Shown in pieces: positions 11,170 to 21,115 of a stretch of 64,000 nt of DNA (position 1 is the stretch's first letter; each line of letters begins with the position of its first letter). The position numbers and the translations under genes were made by a program. This stretch comes from Grifola frondosa (taxonomy: Eukaryota; Basidiomycota; Agaricomycetes; Polyporales; Grifolaceae). Below the pieces are notes generated by a model, which saw only the letters and a program-made list of their open reading frames with translations, did not search any database and was not told where the DNA came from. The DNA lies in contig LUGG01000031.1 in assembly GCA_001683735.1 (NCBI GenBank), forward strand, positions 310,001-374,000, given 5' to 3'.

Positions 11170-14100
11170 TAATCCCAAGATGTTGCTTAGGTTGATCGGG
11201 AGTGACGAAGCCACGAGCAACAACACGAGAATGGTCGGGAGAGAAGAGAGAGATGGGAGTGCCTGCAACAGTCGAGGAGTCTATTGTCTGGCCAATGGGG
11301 ATGGATGATAATGCTTGAAAGATTCTCCAAAAGGCGAAGACATCAAGAGCAGCATATTTTATTTGACTGTCGCTCAGATTCTTGTCATCCCAGTGGGTGC
11401 TCACTCGAATCGTAGGATCCTTCGGCAAAAAGCGTCGAAGAACAGATGCCGCAAGATCAGCCAGGCCGACGGTAGCCCGCACCGTGGCATTACACTCCTT
11501 CGCAAGTTGGCCAAGGTCGAGAGCACCTGTAAATGACTCATCTCGTCCTGCAGTGAATCCACAGTCATTGAAGAGTCGTGTCAGATCACTTGAAACCTTC
11601 ACGCCGACTTTTCGAATACTCGGGGTTCGCAAGAATGTCAGCAGCTTGACCGGAAGTTTAAGATGTCCCTCCTGTAAATATGAAGAGAGCTAGACATGTG
11701 GTTCAGTGTTAAATAGCATTCACAGTGTTAGATTAAGAACGCACGGGCAAGAGGAAGATCTCCCGATCGAACATAATCGACAACAATGCAACTTTTCCCT
11801 GAACTCCGCTATCACGATCCACTGACCACTCCATATCTACGGCAGCATAAAACTCTTCGTTGATGCGCAAATCAGCGAGGATACTGCCAATCCGAGTATT
11901 GACCTGAAATGTGGATGACAGCATGATGATTGTACAGTCGAGTGGCAAAGTGAGATGTTCGAGAGATGATGAATCGGGAACAGACACTACATCCGCTAGA
12001 AGTGAGGGAATATTATGTTCGAGTTCGGCCTTGTCGCCGCGGACATTATCAGTGAATATTAGCTCAATCGGATCATGACCGTAGCTTTTTAATGAGTCCG
12101 AGATAGTAGCGAGGGCAGGCATGAATTGGTCATGTGCCTTCGTCGGCGTCATAACCATAGAACGGATTTCACTGTACTCGTTGATACTAGTGTGCAAGGC
12201 ACTAAAAACCCGAACACCATTGATCTTTCCGATATGGTCCATGATCTACAGCATACATATGATGGGTCCAATGCAAGAATGCTTGCAACAAGGAAAAACT
12301 CACCTTGAAGGTATGATCAACCTGAAGCAACTTTGCCGGCAACATTGCAGTGTATTGGTCCATTTCCGATGCATGTGAGGCCATAAAATTCACATAAACA
12401 TCACGAAAATACCTGGCGGATGGGGTATATCCTGCGTAACCGTCACGATCATCGAATGACCCAAAGGCTTTGAACTTGGGAAGTAGATGAGCAAATGCAC
12501 TATTTTGGCGTGCATAAACCATCTCTACATATTGCAGGTGTAATCGTTCGTAATAGCGGATGTGGAATGAGCGAATGATCTGCGCCAAAGGGACAGGTCC
12601 AACACCGCGATGATATAGTGTACGCATGAAAGCCATAAGGGGCTCAGTGATCCCATTCCGATATGTAAGATGATGGTCGAAGTCTAAAGACAATGCTCTC
12701 GGGAGTGCAGCAAGCAATGCTGGGCTCCAGCTCTGATAAGACTTCTTGCATTCAGGATGAGGACAGTAGTAGCGATAGCCAATGATCCAGATGCAGCGCT
12801 CGAGATCGACAACACGTCGGGGAGCTTTCGACCAGCCGTGGCATCGGAGGTACACGGGTTGTGCACCTTTCGAGACGCGAGATGCCGATACACAATTAGG
12901 ACATGGAATTCGTCCGACAAGCACATGGGGGAGCCATACAAAATAAATGGGGCGGTAGAAGTCTTCAGGGGTAGGCTGAAATTTGCGGTCCGCAAAGAGG
13001 AATGCACATGCAGAACCATCAGTATAGCTACCTCGGTCATAGCATGTTGGCCGCCGTGATGCATTGTTACGCATCTCGCTCGCAAGACGCTCACGTGTGT
13101 TTTCGTAATCATTCATGAGCCATCTGGGTAATGCAGAACGCTCTCGTGAAGCTCCGCTCTCGTTATCTTGAGCTGATATTGTGATGGGATAGGAGCTTGC
13201 TTGCGCCGCCGCCATTGTCGTCTCTTCATCATCGGGAACAGGTCGGAACTCGTCAACACTGTGCCCTTCGTCTGCACTGATTTCGTCGCCAAAGATATCA
13301 TCCTCATCAGACCCCTCATAGCCTAATATGTCACAATCTGAATCATGATGGTGAATATTCGTGTTGGTTACAATTCTTGAACAACTCACCGGCGCCGTCG
13401 TTCCCACGACCACAAGTTGCAATACCTTTCGGCGGTGACCATTTGGTCTTGATATGGGGGCGCATCTGAGATACTGTCTACGCGTTAGCGTTGATGTTCT
13501 CCGATAATATGATAAAGAAACATACCATGATCGACACCAAGAGAAGCCATATCTTGAGGCACAACAGAGGCTTCCGTCATGGCTGAACTCTGAACTGTGA
13601 TAATATCAATGAGTAAATTGCACACAGTTGGAGTAAAATCGATTAAACACACCATCCGGCTCTGCCTCGGATTCATCAGCTGAATCCTCCACCTTGTTCG
13701 TCAGCCCAGTGACTAGAAGGCTGTCCATACTAAATTCTTGCCATTGCAAGCCACTGGCGACACCATTGGGTACATCGCTATCGAGTTGATTGTCCGTGTG
13801 CACCAGTTCAGGCACGATGGGCGCTGGCGTTGGTGTCTCTTCGGCATTGATGCCACTACCAGTGCCGATACTGGCCGTCCTACTGCTGACGGCGGTGCGC
13901 GCAACGACGGCGTCACTAGCGTGCGGGTCCTCAACAAGTGCCTGTCCCGGAGAATCAATGCCAGTGCATTGGGACGGCCTTGGATGTTGCGTCAGTCATA
14001 TCTGTGGTAGCAACAGCAGTTGTGAAATGACTTACTACAGTGTTTGCCGGCGGCGTGTGCAAACCTGGAACTAACAGTGAGTGAGATTAGAATGGGAGAT

Positions 14101-14780
14101 AGAAAGTGGGTACTTACCGAGTACGTCGACGACTGGGAGCGGACCAATCGGAGCTGCAGCTGAAGGTCTTGGCGCCATTAAAGGTGCTGCTGTAGCGCTG
14201 CAGTCTTGCACTGCAATGAGTAAATCAGTATAAGAAGCCAAAGCATCGGAACAAAGTTACGCACCTGGGCCCAAATTTTCAGGTCTCGCACCCGTTACGC
14301 TCACGGTGGTGTGATCGTTCCCTAGAGAAGCATGAAATTGCCAAAGATAGCAAGTAAGTTCAAATATCGACGAATTCGAATAATAAGTGTAGTACTTACG
14401 CGACGATTGCTTCCTCACGGGAGGTTGGCCATTTTTTCGTGGCCTGCCTACAGGCCCTGCATTCGGACCATTCTTCGTGCCCCTTGGCCGACCTCGGCCT
14501 CGACGCGGAGCTGTCGTAAATTCACCAGACATTGTCGAATTTTGGCTGAAGAAATCGAAAAACCCAGAGTAATATCAAAAGCTAGTAGATAGTGAGCAAT
14601 AGGAATATTAGGAATATATGTGACGGCGTTTTTGAACAACGCCAGTATGAGGTAGTGCACGGCGTTCGAATTGTTCGAATAGCTTAGCGCCTATTTGGTC
14701 GTGTTACCTGTATTTGTCCGTGTATAGGTTTTGAAACTCAGTTAAGTCCTAGTGACACCACACCTATAGAATGACCGCCG

Positions 14781-15166
14781 CGTTCATCGGCGACCACTAT
14801 GGTCACAATGTGACGATCACGTGAGTAAGAAGTTAAGTACAAAAATTAAATATATTTATATGATAAGTGCGGTCTGTAAGCGTTAGAAAGGTATCTACAT
14901 AATTAGAAGGGTATATACAAGGTTTATGATTAGTCAGCAAAGTTATCTCGGACTCCACAGTATCTGCGAGTTTGCTCCTTCACTAGGCCGAAAATCAAAA
15001 TTGTGTTCCGAAGAACACTTCAAAATATAGTTTTCTATAATCCTTCGGAACAGATTTTTTTAATACTTCGGATTGAGAGAGTAAACTATTATACAGCAGT
15101 TTTCCTCAGCGAGCGTGACAATGCTCCATCACGTGATGTGGTCGCCGATGAACGAGGCATATCTTA
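14781..15166. mobile_element. Right portion of MITE-like element
   Basis: A 17-bp perfect inverted pair starting CGTTCATCGG lies at 14781-14797 and 15138-15154. The outer end continues to 15166 to match 6594-6616. It is non-coding and AT-rich inside, with palindromic GTCACAATGTGAC (14811 region) and CATCACGTGATG (15127 region). Possible TA target duplication at the outer ends. Confidence 0.6.
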
Positions 15167-15536
15167 ATCGTGACCTCGTTCATCTCAAGCAGATTTCGCA
15201 CGCTCAAGACAAGCCGGCCCATATTGGCTAACTCGAGACACCCGGAGCCCGAGATTGTTCAGAAATTTGCCTGCATCCATCGGTTGAACAATCCATCGTA
15301 TCATCGCCAAGTCGAATGGACAAGTTCTTTGGGGATTTGGAACCGCACAGCGTCTTTGACTGGTATCGTCGGCAGGAGCTGGACTTCAAACAATGTTGAT
15401 ATCGCTTAATTTGTCGGGCACGCTGAATCCAGAGACATGGGGTGTGAATTCCAATCGAAGAAGGTCACCTCGTGTATATATATCGTAACGAATTTGACAA
15501 CCCTTTGTCTTCTATCCTCTGCTCCCCAGCATTTAC
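15167..15536 (+). promoter_or_regulatory. Upstream region of the desaturase gene
   Basis: No gene seen. A TATATATA stretch at about 15474-15482 lies roughly 60 bp upstream of the desaturase start and is the likely core promoter. Confidence 0.4.
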
Positions 15537-17566
15537 ATGATCATGGACGTTCTACTGCAACGTTTCTTGCACCGCTTCTTCCGTGATTCGCCCGAATACG
15601 AAGCTCGCAAAAGACAGTCACAGTTCTCGCCACCTGTGATCTCCATCAAAGATGTCCATGCTGCGGTCCCCCGACATCTCTTCGAAAAGAGCACGTTCAA
15701 GAGCCTGTTCTACGTTGGACGGCATCTCTCCCTGACTCTTGCGTTCTACATCTTTGCAACAAGAATCGATAGCTTGTCAGGGAGTCTCTGCAAGGTCTTC
15801 GATTTTCACGGCATATCAAGTAGCACGATGCAGTTTGTCCTGTGGGCGCTGTACTGGTTCTGGCAGAGTGTCTCCTTTGCCGGCATCTGGACTTTAGGTA
15901 AATCGAAATACTGAATTCTATCGTCGTCGTATTCTGACATTGTCATTTCTTTCACAGGACATGAGGTCAGTCTCATTGTGCATGCTAGCCATGCGTCTGA
16001 CACATGAGTTGTATCATGAAGTGTGGCCACGACGCCCTGTCTCCTTATCCAGTTGTGAATGCTATTCTCGGGATTGGATTGCATTCCTTCGTGTTGACTC
16101 CCTATTTCGCGTGGCGGATCACACATCGAACTCACCATGTACGTTATCACGCTTAGAGGCGTCACGCTCCACGTAATTCCATTTCCTTTCTTTTAGAAAG
16201 GTACAAATCACCTCGAGCGTGACGAGACGTATATACCGCCCACACGAGTCGATTTCAAGTTGCCCGCTGCGGAAGTCGCTACAAAAATGAACTACAAGGA
16301 TATGATTGAAGAGACCCCAGCGTTCACTCTGTTCAAGATGGTTATTAGGCAATTTCTGTGAGCATTATATCACATGATAACACTACATAATTTCTCAATG
16401 GTCCTGTACTCGCCCTTCTAGAGGGTTTCAATTGTACTTGATGTGAGTCAGAAATTGCTGAACAGTTATGTGGTTGGAATCTCATGCTGTTGTTGCGTAG
16501 ACATAACCGGAAGGGCAATCCGAAGTATCCGAAGTGGACTAGCGTAAGTTGTTCGCATCCGAAGCAATTAAATCTCAATGTTTAGTGAACCTGCAGCATT
16601 ACAAACCATCTTCGAAGCTCTTCAAATCAGAAGATCGTGAGCCCCGACAACTAGCGATCTCGGTGTCTTCCTGACCTGCATCTAGGCTCATTAATCATAA
16701 TCTCTGATATCTCGATAGCAACTATGCTTGTGCTGCTAGGAGTGTGGATCAATCGCACGAGTTTCTCCAACGTCTGGCGTCTGTACTTCATTCCGTGGGT
16801 GGTATGTCTCTACTCAGTCTGGCATGGTCCCGCACGTGCTCACGTTTGTCCTTGAAGTGGGCGCATAATTGGTAACTTCAATCTCACATCGTGATAAGAA
16901 TCGCGTTGACATGTGCCAGGATCGTCACGTTCACGTATCTGCAACACAGCGATCCCACTGTCCCATACTACCGTAACGTAAGAGTCTCACGTGTTGACAG
17001 TCTATAAGCTGAAGCTGACGTCTTCAACGGTCAGCGCGAGTGGACATTCACTAGAGGCGCACTGGCTACCGTGGATAGACCCATATTCGGCTGGGTGGGG
17101 CGTTTCTTCTGGCATGGTGTAAGCTTTGTTCATCCCGATTCTCCAATATTTTCTTACGTGCTGTCGTTCATAGATTGCTCATGATCACATTGCCCATCAT
17201 TTCTTCGTCTCTATTCCATTCTGTACGTGATACCGGCTTACATCTGTTCCATGCTCAGCACAGGCGCTTATAACTTGCGACTCACAGATAACCTCCCAGA
17301 GGTGACGAAGGCGATCAAGCCTGTGCTCGGGGACAACTACTACTATGACTCCACAGTATGTCTTTCGCCCACATTCACACGTCATGTATCTTAGTTCTCT
17401 GCCACAGCCGACTATTTATGCCCTCTGGCGCTCGTTCACACAGTGCACATTCGTCGAGCCTGAGGGCGAGGTGGTGTTTTTCAAGAATCAGCAGGGCAAA
17501 GCCCTGCGCGAGTTCTTGGGCACCGTTCAGGATTCAGGGAGTTCCGCGTCAGAGGATGCGGAATAA
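15537..17566 (+). CDS. Delta-12 (omega-6) fatty-acid desaturase
   Basis: ER-membrane di-iron enzyme that turns oleate into linoleate, probably on phospholipid with cytochrome b5 as electron donor. About a dozen short exons. The three histidine boxes are present: HECGHD, HRTHH and HIAHH (in HDHIAHHFF). Box 1 is split over three exons (15537-15897, the 8-nt microexon 15958-15965, and 16022-16138). Hydrophobic segments flank boxes 1 and 2, and a second pair lies between boxes 2 and 3, as usual for the FAD2 type. Downstream motifs include WTFTRGALATVDRP and YNLPEV. The protein ends in an acidic Ser-rich tail, stop TAA 17564-17566. Two in-frame ATGs (15537 and 15543) could start it. No frameshift was found in the exons checked. 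A delta-15 or bifunctional enzyme cannot be excluded from sequence. Confidence 0.92.
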
Positions 17567-18463
17567 TTGATGTATGTAGAAAATGTGTGTTTTCTTTGGG
17601 TCTAAAATTGAGTCTATGAAAGTTCTCCTCGACTGATGTTTCTCGGAGAGGTGAGAGTTACAGACGCTCATGCCATGCTGGATCCCGTGACCTCGCTGAA
17701 GGAAGCAGATTCAAAAAGAGACGGTGGAGACTGAACACATACGCAGAAGCGTCCCCTGGTAGCAAGTGCAAGAGGGCGACTTGACGCAACACCCAGTGGG
17801 CCATCGAACGTGACCGAGATTAGAGGTAAAATCAATATTGACTGAGTCAAAAGTACTAGCGCACCTAAAGTTTCTCGTAATTAACTTACGTTTTTTTCTA
17901 AATCCCAAAGATATAAAGGTCCGGCCAATCGCGACGATTCTCGATTAATTGATGTGCTTTGTTTCTATCTAAGTATCAGGATCTAATTCTCCCGCTTTCC
18001 TGATTTGGATGAAACGCCACTGACTTGCCACTTTTAAGGTAGTATATTACCGGGCCCCATTGATATTTATTTGTCAGCGTCCGGGACAATATATTCAGCA
18101 TGGAATGTCCTCACGGAAGGAATTTCGCAAGCTCGGATTGACATTGTCAGAAACTATTCTAGGCATAGAAATTGCGGCAATTTGATCCCTACTAAGGCGG
18201 TGCATGCCTTCGACTTTCTGAGGAACCATAGGTGCGTAATAAACACCAACACACGATATGCGACTCATGGACAGCGTTACACGAAGACTACAACAATAAT
18301 TTTCTGGAGATTTTCTCGCACTGAATCGCAGGAACCAGACCACAAGAAACACCTGTATAATCACCTTTCCGTCGCGCTTCGACTTCGGAGAGCGCCTTCC
18401 GCGATTCAGAGCGTCACGGGCACTTCAGCTCACCATACCTGTTAGAAACACAGGAGTCTATGG
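17567..18463. other. Intergenic, no gene seen
   Basis: Lies between the convergent desaturase and CVNH genes and contains their 3' ends. Frames open on both strands around 17670-17910 and 18070-18445 lack family motifs. Confidence 0.5.
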
Positions 18464-18955
18464 TCATCGGTTAAAATTATCTCCTGATGTGACCAGCCAC
18501 ACATTGTGCTCACTGAGATCCTTGGTGGTATTGCCCAAACCGCAGTCACAGGTCAAGATGGTGGCAGATATCAAGGAGCAGTCCTTGCACGAGAAATCGA
18601 AATATCCGCTACGTGTAGAAAAATTTACCATGTCAGATCAGCAGCGATGCACTGCGAAAACGAGATATCACTCACTTGACAGTGCATTCGAGGGTCCCGC
18701 CACAGTTCTGGACACAGAGGTTCAAGTCGATGGACGACGACCTGGAGGGTTTGCCTGGGCCTTCCGAACAGGTGGCATACAGGGTGTGATTGTTTGCAAG
18801 AGACTGGTCGTAGCAGCTGTGCCCGAATTCTATTCGACCGATGAGTCAGCGCAAAAAGCCAGCGATAGCGGTAAAGGTGCCATACTATCAGCCGCAACCT
18901 GGAGAGAGGCGACAACGAGGGCGAGGGTGACAGAGGAGAGGAGAGAGAACTGCAT
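18464..18955 (-). CDS. Secreted CVNH (cyanovirin-N homology) lectin
   Basis: Predicted carbohydrate-binding protein, secreted. Exons 18955-18886, 18829-18676 and 18608-18464 give 122 aa. A signal peptide (MQFSLLSSVTLALVVASLQ, cut near AA-DK) is followed by the two pseudo-repeats of the CVNH fold: GHSCYDQSLANNHTLYATC with SSSIDLNLC and NCGG, then FDFSCKDCSLISATILTCDC with KDLSEH. Conserved Cys and the LYATC/ILTC-type strands fit the family. CVNH proteins bind high-mannose glycans and in fungi are proposed to act in defence or recognition. A GTGAGC site at 18513 with an acceptor at 18439 would give a shorter end (DLSMVS); I prefer the unspliced end because DLSEH matches the repeat consensus. 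An open frame on the plus strand over 18489-19073 is its antisense shadow. Confidence 0.8.
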
Positions 18956-20297
18956 CGTGGATTCGCTAGTAAGATACAATGAAGGAAAAGCATGCAGGAT
19001 CTTTGTCGAATTTATACCGCTCCCCAGAACCGGAGGAACGGAGCGACATATGCATCGGTCCACATGCTTGTAACTTCCAGCTGTGTTGCAGGCTCATAAA
19101 TGCATTGCCCTACGTTTGTTGACACTCGGCGTGACAAAGGAACTATTCCCCTATATGCTAGTGGCGAACCTAAAGACAGGGCAGTGTACTTGCAATCCAC
19201 TTGAAGTTGCCGATTTGCTCATGAATCTGTGGATGTCCATGATCATACGGCAAGGACGATTAGAGGAGACCGCAGGTCTTGTCAGATTGTTTAGATATGT
19301 TAGAAATGACGTACATTAATTCGTACGGTACGTATTTTCGTACTATTACTTCCACATTCCTTTAAATCCCGCCGTACTTCTTGAATCTCGATTTGGCATC
19401 TCTGACGCCTAATACATACTATATTTTTGGCGCCCTGCCACAGTCCTTCACCGAACACGGGATCGGACTGAGCTGCATATATTCCATTCTCCACCTACGC
19501 ATAGTATACTGAATTGATACTCCTAGACATCCTCCTTTGGATTCTAGTTTTCATTAAGATAGGTCGGCGAGAATTCTACTCATTTTTTTTGCTCACCGAC
19601 ATTCTACATTGATACTCGCTTGAGGCGTTGTATATTTTTTAGACTTGGCCAGTGCACATAACTGCGGATCAGGGAATTTACAAATTAGGAATCGGAGGAT
19701 AGCCGCCGTTTAGAATTTGTTTGCCATTCCTGGTGCTCCTGCATCAACTCAGTTAACAACGTAACTGCATGATTTCCTCTCTGAACTTTCGTCTGTCGCA
19801 CGTACTGCTTTACGAATGTGGCTCGAATTCGGCATGAGATTTCCTGGCGGAGTCTGTAGCTTGTCAGACAGGCTCGCGGACAGCACTCAAAATGATAGGA
19901 AACCCTGCAGAACATGGTAGCACGTGGCTTCGAATAATTTGTCGACGGAACTTAGCATGCTCTGCTCGGGTCGTGACGTACGTACGAATCACCATCAGAA
20001 TCCTAGACGTACTTCCTCAGAACGCGCCTGACGCCGAGCTCACCTGTGTAATTTAATCCCGCGTTCAGGGTTTCCCACTTGAAAGAAGAAAGCTCCAGGT
20101 TCATAGGGCAGTATATTCAGAGCCACAATATTGCCTTATCTATAAGAGCCCGATCAGTATAATCATCAATCTTTCGTGCTCAGATCACAATTGTCACAGA
20201 GAGCATGACTGCATTCGAAATGCCATTCCTCCGCTTGTCATTCGAACCTTCATACCGTACCGTGCTGCATGATGAAGATCGCTAGAGGAAATAGGCA
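18956..20297. other. Intergenic, no gene seen
   Basis: CVNH promoter side plus about 1.3 kb of non-coding sequence. Short frames exist (for example 19083-19319 plus) without recognisable domains. A local inverted motif around GTACGGTACGTATTTTCGTAC lies at 19324-19342. Confidence 0.5.
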
Positions 20298-21115
20298 TTA
20301 GTCCGACGAAAAGTGTGAACGGACTGGAATCATCGCACCAGTCCTCGGATCGACCTTGTCTTTCCACCACTCCGCACGGCATCTTTCTCGTCCGCGCCGG
20401 CGACATGCCAACTCGAACGTCAGCACCTCGTCCGACTGACAGAATGACTGCTCATGCAAAAGGATCTCTGTCATCGAGTTCACGGCAACCACACTCACAT
20501 TCGCCACACGCTGTGGCGGACGCGTCTTGTAGCTCGCCGCCGCCGTGTTTAGAGGTAGAATGGCGTTGAGCCGGTAGACGTTGAACGGAAAGGTATTGAT
20601 GGGTGCTGCAGTCTACGACCCCGTCTCCAGCCTTAGCCGTAGCTCGCAGGACTCCATTCCACAGTCGATCGCTCGAAATTGTAGATGCTCGACACCTGCT
20701 GCCATCCAGGCATATCAGAATCCATCCTGATCACAGTCCGCGACGACACTGGCACCTACCGTGTTCGAGACATGCACACGTCTGGCTTCCGGAGCGATCG
20801 TCCCAATGCGTGAAATATATGCTCTGGTGTCGCCGTCGAATACTTTGCCTCTGTGAGCCGAGTCAACCTCAGTGATCAGGATCGGATAGTTATCGAGCTG
20901 GTGCGGAATCGGCGGCGAAGGTAGAGCGATCTCGACCAGCCCAATATACTGCGACGGACGGCGGACGTGGAGGATGTCCTTCTGTGACATGCGAGTGAAC
21001 TTGCACGATCGAGGGGGTAAAACAGGGTGACGAAGATATTGTGAAGGTGCAAGCTAGACAGATGATGGCCGTCCAGAGGCCTATGGATGGTGCAATATGC
21101 GTACTGGTCGTCAAA
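20298..21115 (-). pseudogene. Membrane-anchored protein of unknown function, one in-frame stop
   Basis: Minus-strand gene of a family common in Agaricomycetes. Near the start (about 21,090-21,050) a hydrophobic stretch, GLWTAIICLACTFTIS, looks like a signal anchor; exons joining it to the rest are unclear. From 20990 the frame reads MSQKDILHVRRPSQYIGL, PILITEVDSAHRGKVF and SRIGTIAPEARRVHV. An intron (GTGTCG..GCAGCAG) follows, then VEHLQFRAIDCGMESCELRL, NVYRLNAILPLNT, SYKTRPP, DEVLTFELAC and AEWWKDKVDPRTG, stop at 20298. A TAG at about 20625 interrupts an otherwise continuous frame. The pattern resembles the But2-C-terminal-like basidiomycete proteins, but that match is from memory. Predicted type II membrane protein, lumenal or extracellular C-terminus. 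It could be functional if the stop is a sequence error. Confidence 0.5.

Larger units (their letters stand above)
7053..14532 (-). pseudogene. DDE transposase with embedded WRN-like 3'-5' exonuclease domain, interrupted
   Basis: Multi-exon gene. N-terminus from 14532 has two AT-hooks (GRGRPRG and VGRPRKNG). It is followed by low-complexity exons, then a cysteine-rich zinc-binding domain (about 13060-12690; CPNC, later YCPHPECKKSY) resembling the DUF6729 family. Next comes a DDE core: Asp in LLQVDHTFK (about 12320) and Asp in IELIFTDNV (about 12060). A 3'-5' exonuclease domain (about 11860-11310) follows with all DEDDy residues: VDMEW, the Asp of VSSDLTRL and Y-x3-D in KYAALDV. The transposase resumes with Glu in GTNGIEGGIH (about 8230) and ends in a C-terminal zinc knuckle, CRQCHRADCDGRW, with stop at 7053. 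The coding sequence is split at the TA of 11170/9140 by a 2-kb insertion; removing it restores frame. That insertion makes this copy a pseudogene. Confidence 0.8.
6613..14780. mobile_element. Large TIR DNA transposon with transposase-exonuclease gene
   Basis: Terminal inverted repeats of about 25 bp lie at 6613-6637 and 14756-14780 (core CTATAGGTGTGGTG identical, a few outer mismatches). They are flanked flush by a 7-bp direct repeat, CGTTCAT, at 6606-6612 and 14781-14787. The element carries one long gene on the minus strand (7053-14532) and an internal insertion at 9142-11169. Without that insertion it would be about 6.1 kb. The target-duplication size and the GTN-IEG-IH end of the catalytic core recall Mulator/ISXO2-like DDE elements, but I do not assign a superfamily. 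The interrupted gene indicates this copy is now inactive. Confidence 0.75.

Noticed and set aside
12202..13422. KDZ-type transposase assignment for the large element
   Set aside because: The Cys-rich domain recalls KDZ-associated modules, but the core (VDHTFK, FTDN, GTN-IEG-IH) and embedded exonuclease do not fit what I know of KDZ proteins.
18489..19073. 194-codon plus-strand open frame
   Set aside because: It overlaps the CVNH lectin gene in antisense, has no family motif, and the minus strand shows a signal peptide, splice sites and conserved Cys pattern.
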